Shown: piece by piece, positions 25,982-35,727 of the stretch
Position numbering within the stretch: position 1 is the first letter of the stretch
How the letters are laid out: each line of letters starts with the position of its first letter
Source of the DNA: Ruegeria atlantica
GTDB lineage: Bacteria > Pseudomonadota > Alphaproteobacteria > Rhodobacterales > Rhodobacteraceae
Assembly (NCBI GenBank): GCA_013032095.1
Contig: WQBJ01000002.1
Location: forward strand, 255,501 to 319,500
DNA: 64,000 nucleotides
Direction: 5' to 3'
Position numbers and translations under genes: made by a program
The notes under the pieces: model-generated
What the model was told of the DNA's origin: nothing
The model's database searches: none
The model's input: the letters and a program-made list of their open reading frames with translations, nothing else

Positions 25982-27588
25982 GTCTGTTGCAGATTGAGAA
26001 CCTGTCACTGACGATCCACGGTGCGGACATCCTGAAACGGGTCAGCTTGTCCATTGCTTCGGGGCAAATCGTGGCTGTGACTGGTGAGAGCGGTTCGGGC
26101 AAGTCGATGACCGCGCTGGCAGTGATGCAACTGCTGCCGAACGGGGCCGATGCAGCGGGTGCGATCCAGCTAGAGGGCAAGGACCTGTTGAACGTCCCGG
26201 AAGCTGAGATGTGCGCCCTGCGTGGTGCATCCATCGGAATGGTGTTTCAGGAGCCGATGACCGCTCTTAACCCGGTTAAAACCATTGGCGATCAGGTGAT
26301 GGAGACGATCCTGATCCATAAGGCCATGCCCCGCGCGCAGGCCCAGGAACGCGCGCAAGAGGTGTTGACCCGTGTAGGCCTGCCCCCAGATCGCTTTCCT
26401 CTGTCACGCTATCCGCATGAGCTGTCCGGCGGCCAGCGCCAGCGTGTAGTCATTGCAATGGCGATTGCGTTGCGTCCCAAATTGTTAATCGCGGATGAAC
26501 CGACGACGGCGCTGGATGTGACCACGCAAGCCCAGATACTGGAATTGCTTAAGGGGCTGGTGACCGAATATGGCATGGGTCTGCTGATGATCACCCATGA
26601 TCTGGCGGTGGTGGCCGATATTGCAGACCGGATCGTGGTGATGCGCTACGGAGAAGTGGTCGAAAGCGGCGCGACCGTCGACCTGATGCGCAATATGCAG
26701 CATCCCTATACGCGCATGTTGTTTGCGGCGTCTGGCCACCAAGTGACATTACCAGCATCTCCTGCACCAAGCCCATTGCTTGAGGTCCGGCACGTTGTTC
26801 GTGACTATCGCTTGCCTCGAAAGCGCCTGTTCGACACGCCGGGCCATCACCGCGCGGTGAATGATGTCACGTTTACCCTCAACCGAGGCGAACGTCTGGG
26901 ACTGGTTGGTGAATCCGGGTGCGGAAAATCGACCCTAACGCGGTCTATTCTTGGCATTGACGATGTGCAAGCTGGAGAAATCAGGTTGGACGGTGAACCT
27001 GTATTCTCGGGCCACAAACCCAACCCCGCGGTTCGTCGAAAGATGCAGGTTGTGTTTCAAGACCCCTACGGCAGTTTCAACCCCCGTCACCGTGTCTTTC
27101 GTCTGATCACCGAGCCGTTCCACCTGCTGGAGAAGCCGCCCACAGGGTCCGAGCGACAAGACCGCATCGCCGAAATGCTAACCGCTGTGGGACTCAGCCC
27201 TGATGATGCAGACAAGTACATCCATGAATTCTCGGGGGGGCAGCGGCAGCGGATTGCGATTGCGCGCGCATTGATGATCCGGCCGGATTTGATCCTGTTC
27301 GACGAGGCTGTCTCGGCCCTCGACGTTTCGGTCCGGGCGCAGATTCTGGATTTGCTGGCCGAGCTTTGCGCCACCTATGACCTGACCTACCTGTTTATCA
27401 GCCACGACCTGAGCGTCGTGCGAACGATCACCGACCGGGTGATGGTGATGCAGGCAGGCAAGATTGTGGAGCAGGGCGAGACCGAGCAAGTCTTTTCTTA
27501 CCCGCAACACCCGTATACCCGAACCTTGATCGAAGCTGCACCAATCCTGCCGGATATCGGTGTTACTATCGAAAATACTCTTAATTAG
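25978..27588 (+). CDS. ABC transporter ATP-binding protein, fused DppD-DppF type
   Basis: This 536-residue protein has two complete nucleotide-binding domains. Domain 1 has Walker A GESGSGKS (36-43), signature LSGGQRQRV (149-157) and Walker B LLIADEPTTALD. Domain 2 has Walker A GESGCGKS (311-318), signature FSGGQRQRI and Walker B LILFDEAVSALD. Each is followed by the oligopeptide-transporter C-terminal HPYTRxL segment. Fusion of the two ATPases into one chain is common in alphaproteobacteria (as in GsiA/YejF). It energises the transporter of this operon. Confidence 0.94.
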   Translation: MSLLQIENLSLTIHGADILKRVSLSIASGQIVAVTGESGSGKSMTALAVMQLLPNGADAAGAIQLEGKDLLNVPEAEMCALRGASIGMVFQEPMTALNPVKTIGDQVMETILIHKAMPRAQAQERAQEVLTRVGLPPDRFPLSRYPHELSGGQRQRVVIAMAIALRPKLLIADEPTTALDVTTQAQILELLKGLVTEYGMGLLMITHDLAVVADIADRIVVMRYGEVVESGATVDLMRNMQHPYTRMLFAASGHQVTLPASPAPSPLLEVRHVVRDYRLPRKRLFDTPGHHRAVNDVTFTLNRGERLGLVGESGCGKSTLTRSILGIDDVQAGEIRLDGEPVFSGHKPNPAVRRKMQVVFQDPYGSFNPRHRVFRLITEPFHLLEKPPTGSERQDRIAEMLTAVGLSPDDADKYIHEFSGGQRQRIAIARALMIRPDLILFDEAVSALDVSVRAQILDLLAELCATYDLTYLFISHDLSVVRTITDRVMVMQAGKIVEQGETEQVFSYPQHPYTRTLIEAAPILPDIGVTIENTLN

Positions 27589-27607
27589 AGCCGAAATGGA
27601 GGCCCAA

Positions 27608-29059
27608 ATGTCCAATCCTCTCTGGTTCAACCCCAGCCTGTGTCTGATTGGCGGTGCGTGGGTCAGCCCCGCGTCACAGGCAACCCTTCCCATAATCAAC
27701 CCGTCGGACGGTTCGGAACTTTGCCGTATCGCGCGCGGAGATGCAGCAGATATCAACGCGGCGGTCCAGGCCGCGCAAACGGCGTTGGACGGTGATTGGG
27801 GCCGTAAAACCGCTTTGGAACGGGGCCGTATCCTCACGCGCTTTGGGCAGTTGGTGTTGGAACGCGTGGATGATTTAGCCGCGTTGGAGGCGATGGATGT
27901 GGGCAAGCCTCTGACACAGGCGCGAGCGGATGCAGTTGCGCTAGCGCGGTATTGCGAATTCTACGGCGGAGCGACGGACAAGGTGATGGGCGAGACCATT
28001 CCCTATCTGGACGGCTACACCGTCTACACCCTGCGCGAGCCGCATGGGGTCACGGGCCATATCGTGCCGTGGAACTACCCGATGCAGATCATCGGCCGCT
28101 CGGTCGGGGCGGCGCTGGCGATGGGCAACGCCTGTGTATTGAAACCGGCGGAGGAGGCTTGTCTGACCGCATTGGCCTTTGCCCATCTGGCACAGCAGGC
28201 CGGTCTGCCTGCCGGGGCGTTAAACGTGGTGCCTGGTCTGGGGGCCGAGGCCGGGGCAGCACTGTCGGCGCATCCGGGTGTGCATCACGTCTCTTTCACT
28301 GGGTCGGTCGCCACGGGCGCGCTGGTGCAGCAGGCAGCGGGGCGCAATGTGGTGCCTGTGACGTTGGAACTGGGCGGCAAATCCCCGCAACTGGTATTCG
28401 ACGATGCCGATGTGGACGCCGCGCTGCCGTTTCTGGTGAATGCGGGCATTCAGAATGCGGGTCAGACCTGTTCGGCCTCGTCCCGTATTCTGGTGCAGCG
28501 CGGGGTTTACGAGCAGGTGAAAGCCCGAATGGCGGTGGTCTATGACGACCTGACTGTCGGCCCGGCGCAAGAGAATTTGAGAGTCGGCCCGCTTATTTCG
28601 GCCCGACAGAAAGAGATTGTAGAGGGTTTTCTGGCCAAGGGTGCTGATCTCACCGTCGTAGGGCAGGGGCGTATCGTCGAACACGCCCCTAAGGACGGCG
28701 CTTATGTGCAGCCAACCCTGTTTGGCGATGTTCCGCCGGATCATGTTCTGGCACAGGACGAAATCTTTGGCCCGGTGCAGGTGCTGATCCCGTTCGACAC
28801 CGAGGATGAAGCCATCCAGATCGCAAATGCCACCGACTATGGTCTGGTCGCCAGCATATGGAGTCGCGACGGGGCGCGGCAGATGCGGTTGGCGAAACGG
28901 TTAAGGTCTGGTCAGGTGTTCGTCAACAACTACGGCGCAGGTGGCGGGGTAGAGCTGCCCTTTGGCGGTGTTGGCAAATCGGGTCACGGGCGGGAAAAGG
29001 GGTTTGAGGCGCTTTATGGCTTTTCGCAGCTGAAAACCGTGGCTGCGTACCATGGTTAG
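27608..29059 (+). CDS. Aldehyde dehydrogenase family protein
   Basis: This 483-residue NAD(P)-dependent aldehyde dehydrogenase has VPWNYPMQ (153-160), catalytic Glu254 (LELGGKSP) and nucleophile Cys288 (GQTCSASS). The start at 27608 is chosen because GGAGG lies 6 bases upstream. It follows the ABC ATPase by 19 bases and is probably in that operon, so it may oxidise an aldehyde derived from the imported ligand (inference). It resembles betaine/gamma-aminobutyraldehyde-type enzymes, but the substrate is not determinable here. It differs from the betB product at 33775. Confidence 0.9.
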   Translation: MSNPLWFNPSLCLIGGAWVSPASQATLPIINPSDGSELCRIARGDAADINAAVQAAQTALDGDWGRKTALERGRILTRFGQLVLERVDDLAALEAMDVGKPLTQARADAVALARYCEFYGGATDKVMGETIPYLDGYTVYTLREPHGVTGHIVPWNYPMQIIGRSVGAALAMGNACVLKPAEEACLTALAFAHLAQQAGLPAGALNVVPGLGAEAGAALSAHPGVHHVSFTGSVATGALVQQAAGRNVVPVTLELGGKSPQLVFDDADVDAALPFLVNAGIQNAGQTCSASSRILVQRGVYEQVKARMAVVYDDLTVGPAQENLRVGPLISARQKEIVEGFLAKGADLTVVGQGRIVEHAPKDGAYVQPTLFGDVPPDHVLAQDEIFGPVQVLIPFDTEDEAIQIANATDYGLVASIWSRDGARQMRLAKRLRSGQVFVNNYGAGGGVELPFGGVGKSGHGREKGFEALYGFSQLKTVAAYHG

Positions 29060-29062
29060 GGC

Positions 29063-30355
29063 CTATACGATCACCTCAATCGACTCTTGTGTGCCGACGC
29101 CGAACACGCGTTTGTAACGGTTGATCTCATCCTCTGGACCCATCGCCTTTTCCGGATTGTCCGACAGTTTCACGGTCGGGCGGCCATTGGCGGAAACCGC
29201 TTTGCACACCAGCGAAAATGGCGCCAGTGCGTCGTCGGGCACCAGCCCGCGGAAATCATTGGTCAACAAGGTGCCCCAACCAAACGAGACCTTGGTCCGG
29301 GGTGCGAACTGGCTGTGCAATTCCCGAATTTTGTCCACGTCCAGCCCGTCAGAGAAGATCACCCGCTTTTGCGTCGGGTCCTCACCGCGGGCCTTCCACC
29401 AGTTGATGGCGATCTCGGCCCCTGCTGCCGGATCTCCACTGTCGACACGAATACCGGTCCAGCCTGCCAGCCAATCGGGCGCACGATCCAGAAATCCCTG
29501 GGTGCCGTAGGTATCGGGCAGTATGATGCGCAGATTGCCGTCATGCTCTTCGTGCCAGTCGCTGAGAACGTCATAAGGGGCTTGCGCCAACGCCTCATCT
29601 GAATCGGCCAAAGCGGAATAGACCATGGGCAACTCATGCGCATTTGTTCCGATCGCCTCAACCTCGCGCCGCATGGCGATCAAACAGTTGGAAGTGCCGG
29701 TAAAGGAAGGCCCCAATCCTTCGATCATCGCCTGAACGCACCAGTCTTGCCAGAGGAAGGAATGTCGCCGCCTCGTGCCAAAATCAGCGATGCCGAGCCC
29801 GTCAATCTTGCGCAGCTCTTCGATCTTCTCCCAAACGCGGGTCATGGCGCGGGCGTAGAGCACCTGCAGCTCGAACCGACGCATGTCGTTCAGAACCGCG
29901 CGGGATCGTAGCTCCATCAATACGGCCAAAGCCGGGATTTCCCACAACATAACCTCGGGCCAACTGCCCTCGAACGTCAGCTCATACTGATCGCCTTTGC
30001 GCTCCAAATGGTAGGGCGGTAGGCGCAGATTCTCGAACCATTCCATGAAATCCGAGCGGAACATCTGCCGTTTACCGTAAAATGTGTTGCCTCGCAGCCA
30101 GGTGCTTTCCCCCCGGCTGAGGCTGAGCGAACGGATGTGGTCCAACTGTTCACGCAGCTCGCCTTCATCAATTAATTTGGCCAATGGAATGTGATTCGAC
30201 CGGTTAATCAGCGAAAAAACAACGTCCGTTTGGGGCTTATTTCGAAACACTGACTGGCACATCAGCAGTTTGTAGAAGTCTGTGTCGATTAAAGACCGCA
30301 CAATTGGATCAATCTTCCATTTATGATTGTACACGCGCGTCGCAATATCGACCAT
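29063..30355 (-). CDS. pncB: Nicotinate phosphoribosyltransferase
   Basis: This 430-residue protein has the PncB pattern: SLIDTDFYKLLMCQSVF, FGTRRRHSFLWQDW (phosphorylated-His region), GTSNCLIAMR, RVDSGDPAAGAE, FSDGLDVDKI and FGWGTLLTNDF. It converts nicotinate and PRPP to nicotinate mononucleotide in NAD salvage. Its partner pncA lies 0.7 kb away on the same strand, separated by an unknown gene in the opposite orientation. Confidence 0.95.
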   Translation of the reverse strand: MVDIATRVYNHKWKIDPIVRSLIDTDFYKLLMCQSVFRNKPQTDVVFSLINRSNHIPLAKLIDEGELREQLDHIRSLSLSRGESTWLRGNTFYGKRQMFRSDFMEWFENLRLPPYHLERKGDQYELTFEGSWPEVMLWEIPALAVLMELRSRAVLNDMRRFELQVLYARAMTRVWEKIEELRKIDGLGIADFGTRRRHSFLWQDWCVQAMIEGLGPSFTGTSNCLIAMRREVEAIGTNAHELPMVYSALADSDEALAQAPYDVLSDWHEEHDGNLRIILPDTYGTQGFLDRAPDWLAGWTGIRVDSGDPAAGAEIAINWWKARGEDPTQKRVIFSDGLDVDKIRELHSQFAPRTKVSFGWGTLLTNDFRGLVPDDALAPFSLVCKAVSANGRPTVKLSDNPEKAMGPEDEINRYKRVFGVGTQESIEVIV

Positions 30356-30519
30356 GGGGAACTCCTGCGATTTCCGTTGTTAGATCAATAGGTGCGTTGA
30401 TTGGCAAGAGTCGCTAGATTGAGGACAATGACAAGGTCACGTCACAAAGCGAGCATATTGTGAGTTCTTTTCATCGGTTAGTGGAAAGATAGGTTGGAAG
30501 GACAAGGTTTAGTTAGTGA

Positions 30520-31059
30520 ATGGGTCTCGAGTACGACTTTGATATTGTAGAGATCGCTCCGGACGAAGTGGATCCTGAACATGGCATGTCCGCCGTGACA
30601 GGCCATAAAGCTGTGCGTGCGTCCTTCCGCAATGCTCGTACTGTTCAGGCCCTGCACAGTGCGTCTCCGAAGATTCGTCGCATATTCGTTGAATCAGGTT
30701 TTAGCCTCGAACCAAAAGGTGGTGACCTGCCACATGGGCTTTATCTGCCCGAAGATGCAGCGGATCGCGAACGTATCCTGAAGCGCTTGTTCGCCAATAT
30801 CCGAAATATGGGTGTCCAAGGTGAGTACTGCGGAGATTTCGATTTCTGGCAATTTCTCGATGACGTGAAAACAGCCCGGCCGGAGGTCAAAGTAGCCCGC
30901 GACGTCCCGAACCAATCGCCACAGCCAAAGTCAAAGCAATCTGCAATGTCCAAACCTAAAAGACGCTCGCTTCAATGGCGTATCGGGGTTGCGCTGGGTC
31001 TGGCCGTTATTGTGATTGCTATCCTGAGATATCTGGCAGCAATGGGGGCCACCCCCTAG
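30520..31059 (+). CDS. Hypothetical tail-anchored protein
   Basis: This 179-residue protein is not recognised. Residues 1-125 are soluble and acidic to mixed, including IVEIAPDEVDPEHGMSAVTG and an RxIF...GLYLPEDAADRERILKRLF stretch. A basic, Lys/Gln/Ser-rich linker follows, and then one membrane helix (about 152-173). This suggests a C-terminal membrane anchor with the body in the cytoplasm. Base composition appears less GC-rich than the neighbours. It is inserted between pncA and pncB in the opposite orientation. Its TAG stop overlaps the pncA stop within a shared CTAG. The ribosome binding site is weak. Confidence 0.6.
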   Translation: MGLEYDFDIVEIAPDEVDPEHGMSAVTGHKAVRASFRNARTVQALHSASPKIRRIFVESGFSLEPKGGDLPHGLYLPEDAADRERILKRLFANIRNMGVQGEYCGDFDFWQFLDDVKTARPEVKVARDVPNQSPQPKSKQSAMSKPKRRSLQWRIGVALGLAVIVIAILRYLAAMGATP

Positions 31060-31649
31060 GCTAATGTGACCCCAGCGTCTCGCATTGCGTCTTCTGCGGC
31101 GGCTAATGATCCGTCCAGATCTATCGCCCGGCAGGCCTCGGTTCGGACAGTTACGTCAAACCCCAAGCGGGCCGCGTCGATTGCAGAGTAGTGGACACAA
31201 AAATCTGTGGCCAATCCGACCAGTGTTAGATGTGTGATCCCGCGGGTTTTCAGGTACCCTTCCAAACCCGTGGGTGTGGTCTGATCATTCTCAAAAAAAG
31301 CCGAATAACTGTCGATGCCTTTGCGGAACCCCTTGCGAATGACAAGATCTGCGTGGGTGTTCAGGTCAGGGTGAAAATCGGCACCTTCAGTTCCCTGCAC
31401 ACAATGCTCCGGCCAAAGAACCTGCGGGCCGTAGTGCATTTCTGTCAATTCGAACGGATTTTTCCCGGTATGCGAACTGGCGAATGAGGAATGGCTCGCG
31501 GGATGCCAGTCCTGCGTCAATATCACAGTGTCGAAATCGTCCATCATGGCATTGATCACGGGTACGACCTCATCACCCCCTGGCACGGCCAATGCGCCAC
31601 CGGGGCAGAAATCGTTCTGGACGTCGATTACAAGCAGGGCGTGGGTCAT
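31056..31649 (-). CDS. pncA: Nicotinamidase
   Basis: This 197-residue cysteine hydrolase of the isochorismatase fold begins HALLVIDVQNDFCPGGAL (catalytic Asp). It has metal-site DWHPASHSSFA, the catalytic Lys segment VIRKGFRKGIDSYSAF and nucleophile Cys in GLATDFCVHYSAIDAARLG. It hydrolyses nicotinamide to nicotinate, which pncB (29063) then uses. The start at 31649 follows GAGGAG; an upstream in-frame ATG lacks one. Confidence 0.95.
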   Translation of the reverse strand: MTHALLVIDVQNDFCPGGALAVPGGDEVVPVINAMMDDFDTVILTQDWHPASHSSFASSHTGKNPFELTEMHYGPQVLWPEHCVQGTEGADFHPDLNTHADLVIRKGFRKGIDSYSAFFENDQTTPTGLEGYLKTRGITHLTLVGLATDFCVHYSAIDAARLGFDVTVRTEACRAIDLDGSLAAAEDAMRDAGVTLA

Positions 31650-31764
31650 CGCGGTCACTCCTCGGGTTGCCCTATCGGTACGGGGCGGGGGCGCGGTCGT
31701 CAATCTTGCAGGGGTCTCAGTCCGATCCCTTGCGACTCTGTGCCAGCAGGTTTAGACCGCGCGC

Positions 31765-32670
31765 ATGTATACAATCGCTGCTCTGTATCACTTCACCCGT
31801 TTCCCAGATCACGTGACCCTGCGTGAGCCTCTGCTGGAACTTTGCCGTTTGCATTCGGTCAAAGGCACGCTGCTGCTGGCGCAAGAGGGGATCAATGGCA
31901 CCATCGCAGGCCCGCGCGCGGGGATCGACGCGGTGCTGGCGCATATTCGTGCGTTGCCGGGATGTGGTGACCTGGAATGGAAAGAGGCGACAGCCGACCA
32001 TCCTCCATTTGGTAAGATGAAGGTCCGCCTGAAGAAAGAGATCGTGACCATGGGGCAGCCGGATGTCGATCCGCGCGCCCGTGTTGGGAACTATGTCGAG
32101 CCCGAGGATTGGAACGACCTGATCCGCTCGGACGACATTGTGGTGATCGACACCCGCAACGACTATGAGGTGGCGATTGGAACGTTTGAGGGCGCAATAG
32201 ACCCTGAAACAGCCAGTTTCCGCGATTTCCCGGCGTGGTGGGAAGAGAACAAAGAACGCTTCCACAACAAACGTGTCGCCATGTTCTGCACTGGTGGCAT
32301 CCGCTGCGAGAAATCCACGAACTTCCTGTTGGGGCAGGGCGTTGAGGATGTGTATCACCTGAAAGGCGGCATCCTGCGCTATCTTGAGGAAATGCCTGCC
32401 GAAGACAGCACCTGGCACGGGGAGTGTTTCGTGTTCGACAACCGTGTGTCCGTTGGGCACGGGTTGGTCGAGGGGCCGCACAACTTGTGCCACGGTTGTC
32501 GTCGCCCGATCCTGCCCGAGGATATGAAGCGCCCCGAATACGAACACGGCGTGTCCTGCCATCAATGCGTCAACGAGACCTCCGAGGCTGACAAGATGCG
32601 GTTCCGCGAGCGGCAAAAACAGATCGGTCTGGCGCGCCAGCGTGGCCAAGAGCATCTGGGCACCGACTAA
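31765..32670 (+). CDS. trhO: tRNA uridine(34) hydroxylase TrhO (rhodanese-like, YceA)
   Basis: This 301-residue protein has an N-terminal acylphosphatase-like domain (YHFTRFPDHVTLREPLLELC; GINGTIAG) and a rhodanese domain (about 110-210) with active-site CTGGIRCEKS (Cys175, Cys181). A C-terminal cysteine cluster follows (CHGCRRPI; HGVSCHQC). TrhO hydroxylates U34 of tRNAs in an oxygen-dependent way (established in E. coli). It is divergent from pncA. The ribosome binding site is weak. Confidence 0.93.
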   Translation: MYTIAALYHFTRFPDHVTLREPLLELCRLHSVKGTLLLAQEGINGTIAGPRAGIDAVLAHIRALPGCGDLEWKEATADHPPFGKMKVRLKKEIVTMGQPDVDPRARVGNYVEPEDWNDLIRSDDIVVIDTRNDYEVAIGTFEGAIDPETASFRDFPAWWEENKERFHNKRVAMFCTGGIRCEKSTNFLLGQGVEDVYHLKGGILRYLEEMPAEDSTWHGECFVFDNRVSVGHGLVEGPHNLCHGCRRPILPEDMKRPEYEHGVSCHQCVNETSEADKMRFRERQKQIGLARQRGQEHLGTD

Positions 32671-32745
32671 CTCTCTGATAAATAAGGTTGCGGGCACGGG
32701 CCGGAATGCAGATCATTGTGCCCGTATCACCGTATCGGAGGTTTC

Positions 32746-33249
32746 ATGCATCGCGACCCGACAACTCTGGAAGAGTGGAAATCGACACTGGTCGCAGCCT
32801 TGGGTCTTGTATTGGTCAGTTTTCTCGCTTGGTACGGCCTGTCGCGGTTAAGTGAGACCACCGCTGGTGACACGATCGGCACAGCGACGACTGTGCTGCT
32901 TTCGATTTGGCTGGTGTCCCAGACCTGGTACTACATGACACAGGTGAAATCCCCGAAGCGTCAACTGTTGCTCATGGGAATTTCCTTTATTCAGGTCGTG
33001 CCCTTCCTGTTTGCGGCCGTCTATGGCTCGTTCGGGTATTACGACTTGTGCGTGGTGGGGGCCAAGGGGCCGTCGGATGTTCTGTATTTCTCATATGTCA
33101 CGTTCACGACGGTCGGTTTTGGAGACCTGCACCCCGCAGGCCTGTGCCGCGGTCTGGCCGTGGCCGAGGCAATTACCGGGTATATCCTGCTGGGCCTCTT
33201 CGTTGCGGCCGCTGTTGGAGTATATGCACGTGGGCACAATCAGCACTGA
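32746..33249 (+). CDS. Small two-helix potassium-channel-like protein
   Basis: This 167-residue protein has hydrophobic segments at about 17-36, 51-70 and 83-101 and a final one at about 143-162. Before the last helix is a pore loop with a K+-type selectivity filter, YFSYVTFTTVGFGDLHP (TVGFG). This matches the Ion_trans_2 pore module. No RCK/TrkA domain is fused or adjacent. The start at 32746 follows GGAGG. A 7-bp inverted repeat (CGGGCAC/GTGCCCG, 32691-32724) lies in the upstream gap. Confidence 0.8.
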   Translation: MHRDPTTLEEWKSTLVAALGLVLVSFLAWYGLSRLSETTAGDTIGTATTVLLSIWLVSQTWYYMTQVKSPKRQLLLMGISFIQVVPFLFAAVYGSFGYYDLCVVGAKGPSDVLYFSYVTFTTVGFGDLHPAGLCRGLAVAEAITGYILLGLFVAAAVGVYARGHNQH

Positions 33250-33253
33250 CCGG

Positions 33254-33583
33254 TTACTTGTTGTGGTCGATCCACTGAGACATGGCGTGCTTGTCCCGAA
33301 AACACTCTGACGGTATGGGCCTGCGCTTGCTGCGCGAAATCCGCTCGGCATAAGCAACCTGTTTGCCGGTTGGGTAATTGGCGAAAGGTGACGGGTCATG
33401 CGGCTTATGTGCTGAAATCCAATCTGACATTGACCGCCGATCGCGTTGAGCTTCGACAGGAATTTCAAGCGCTGACTGTTCGGCAATTGCGCGGGCATAG
33501 CGCATCTGCCGATCCGTGACGGGCAGCAGGTGATAGTCGTTTGACGGACCGCCTAGGGCGGAATTTCGCGAGTACTGGGCCAT
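33254..33583 (-). CDS. Hypothetical protein with two copies of a 39-residue motif
   Basis: This 109-residue protein consists mainly of an internal duplication. Residues 22-60 (VTDRQMRYARAIAE...MSDWISAHK) and 71-109 (PTGKQVAYAERISR...MSQWIDHNK) share 15 of 39 positions, including T-x-x-Q-x-x-YA, IP, RD and MS-x-WI. Similar T-x-K-Q-x-x-YA-x-x-I units occur at the tails of topoisomerases and in small hypothetical proteins of this bacterial family (recollection, not searched). Function is unknown; nucleic-acid binding is a possibility. Three 11-bp tandem repeats lie just upstream of its start. Confidence 0.65.
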   Translation of the reverse strand: MAQYSRNSALGGPSNDYHLLPVTDRQMRYARAIAEQSALEIPVEAQRDRRSMSDWISAHKPHDPSPFANYPTGKQVAYAERISRSKRRPIPSECFRDKHAMSQWIDHNK

Positions 33584-33600
33584 CGGGTGTTCCTCTGACT

Positions 33601-33633
33601 ATGTGGAACATATGTGGAACATATGTGGAACAT
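33601..33633. repeat. Three perfect 11-bp tandem repeats with palindromic units
   Basis: The unit ATGTGGAACAT occurs three times without a spacer (33601-33611, 33612-33622, 33623-33633). Each unit is itself a short palindrome, ATGT-GGA-ACAT. The 11-bp period places the units on one face of the helix, as for a cooperatively bound regulator. The array is 18-50 bases upstream of the minus-strand gene at 33583 and about 60 bases upstream of the betB operator. Confidence 0.8.
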
Positions 33634-33693
33634 TAACCATTTTTTTCAAGAGGGGGTGGTCGGGACTGGGCGGGAAACTGCCGGTTTCAGCTT

Positions 33694-33715
33694 TTATTGA
33701 CTGACCAATCAATAA
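33694..33715. promoter_or_regulatory. Palindromic operator upstream of betB (BetI-like)
   Basis: Arms TTATTGA (33694-33700) and TCAATAA (33709-33715) are perfectly complementary around an 8-base centre. Inner bases TG and CA extend the symmetry. TetR-type BetI boxes upstream of bet genes share a TTGA...TCAA core (family knowledge). It sits 60 bases before the betB start, consistent with repression by a choline-responsive BetI encoded elsewhere. Confidence 0.6.
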
Positions 33716-33774
33716 TAGATAAGTCCGAGAAAGTTCTCTGCCCGCTCGGGGCGCATAAAAGAAAAGGACGCGGC

Positions 33775-35229
<1,455 letters not shown>

Positions 35230-35727
35230 TCCGAACCGTCTATTCAGGCTCTGTTCCATGCAAAATCGTGTATGGAGCAGAGCAGAACCGTACGTGACTC
35301 GCGGTTGAATTTGCAACCGGTGCGTCCAGCCTCAATAGAACCGGCGCAAACTAATATCGTGCCAAAGTCTCTGATGCGCATGTCACGGGTTTCATTTAGC
35401 GCGACCAACTCCTCTGTTAGAGACTAAATCCCGGCAACTTCTTCTTTGGGAGTTTGCTTGCCAAAAAAGGTGTCAGAGCCTGGCCTGCGGTCGGCCATTG
35501 CACGAATTGCTAAAAGAGTGAGGACCGGATGCAGCGGGATCAATGGATGATGCCAGTTCTCTGGAATTCGTAAATAGCGCAGTCAGGAACTTGGCACTCG
35601 TGAAGTTTTCGTGCGGCGCATTGTGATGCCTGCCTCTACCCAGATCGCGCGGCAGCAACAGAAAATGCCCTAAACATAAACAAAAAGGCACCCAATTCTG
35701 CTTGATTGCTTTGCGTCAGAGCCATTT
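35230..35727. other. About 500-base region without a recognisable gene
   Basis: An inverted repeat CTCTGTTCCAT (35249-35259) / ATGGAGCAGAG (35272-35282), with one G-U pair and a 12-base loop, follows betB and may be its terminator, although it lacks a T-run. A second small one is CGGTTG/CAACCG near 35303-35320. On the minus strand two frames contain protein-like stretches: HHNAPHENFTSAKFLTALF, and in another frame LHPVLTLLAIRAMADRRPG ending at a TAG at 35424. They could be a frameshifted gene remnant. Nothing was identified. Confidence 0.4.

Noticed and set aside
32690-32725. CGGGCAC / GTGCCCG inverted repeat between trhO and the channel gene as a terminator
   Set aside because: Loop of 20 bases and no T-run; too weak to call.
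35473-35691. 72-codon minus-strand open frame
   Set aside because: Starts at a TTG without ribosome binding site, and the protein-like part appears to continue in another frame. It is treated as a possible remnant, not a gene.
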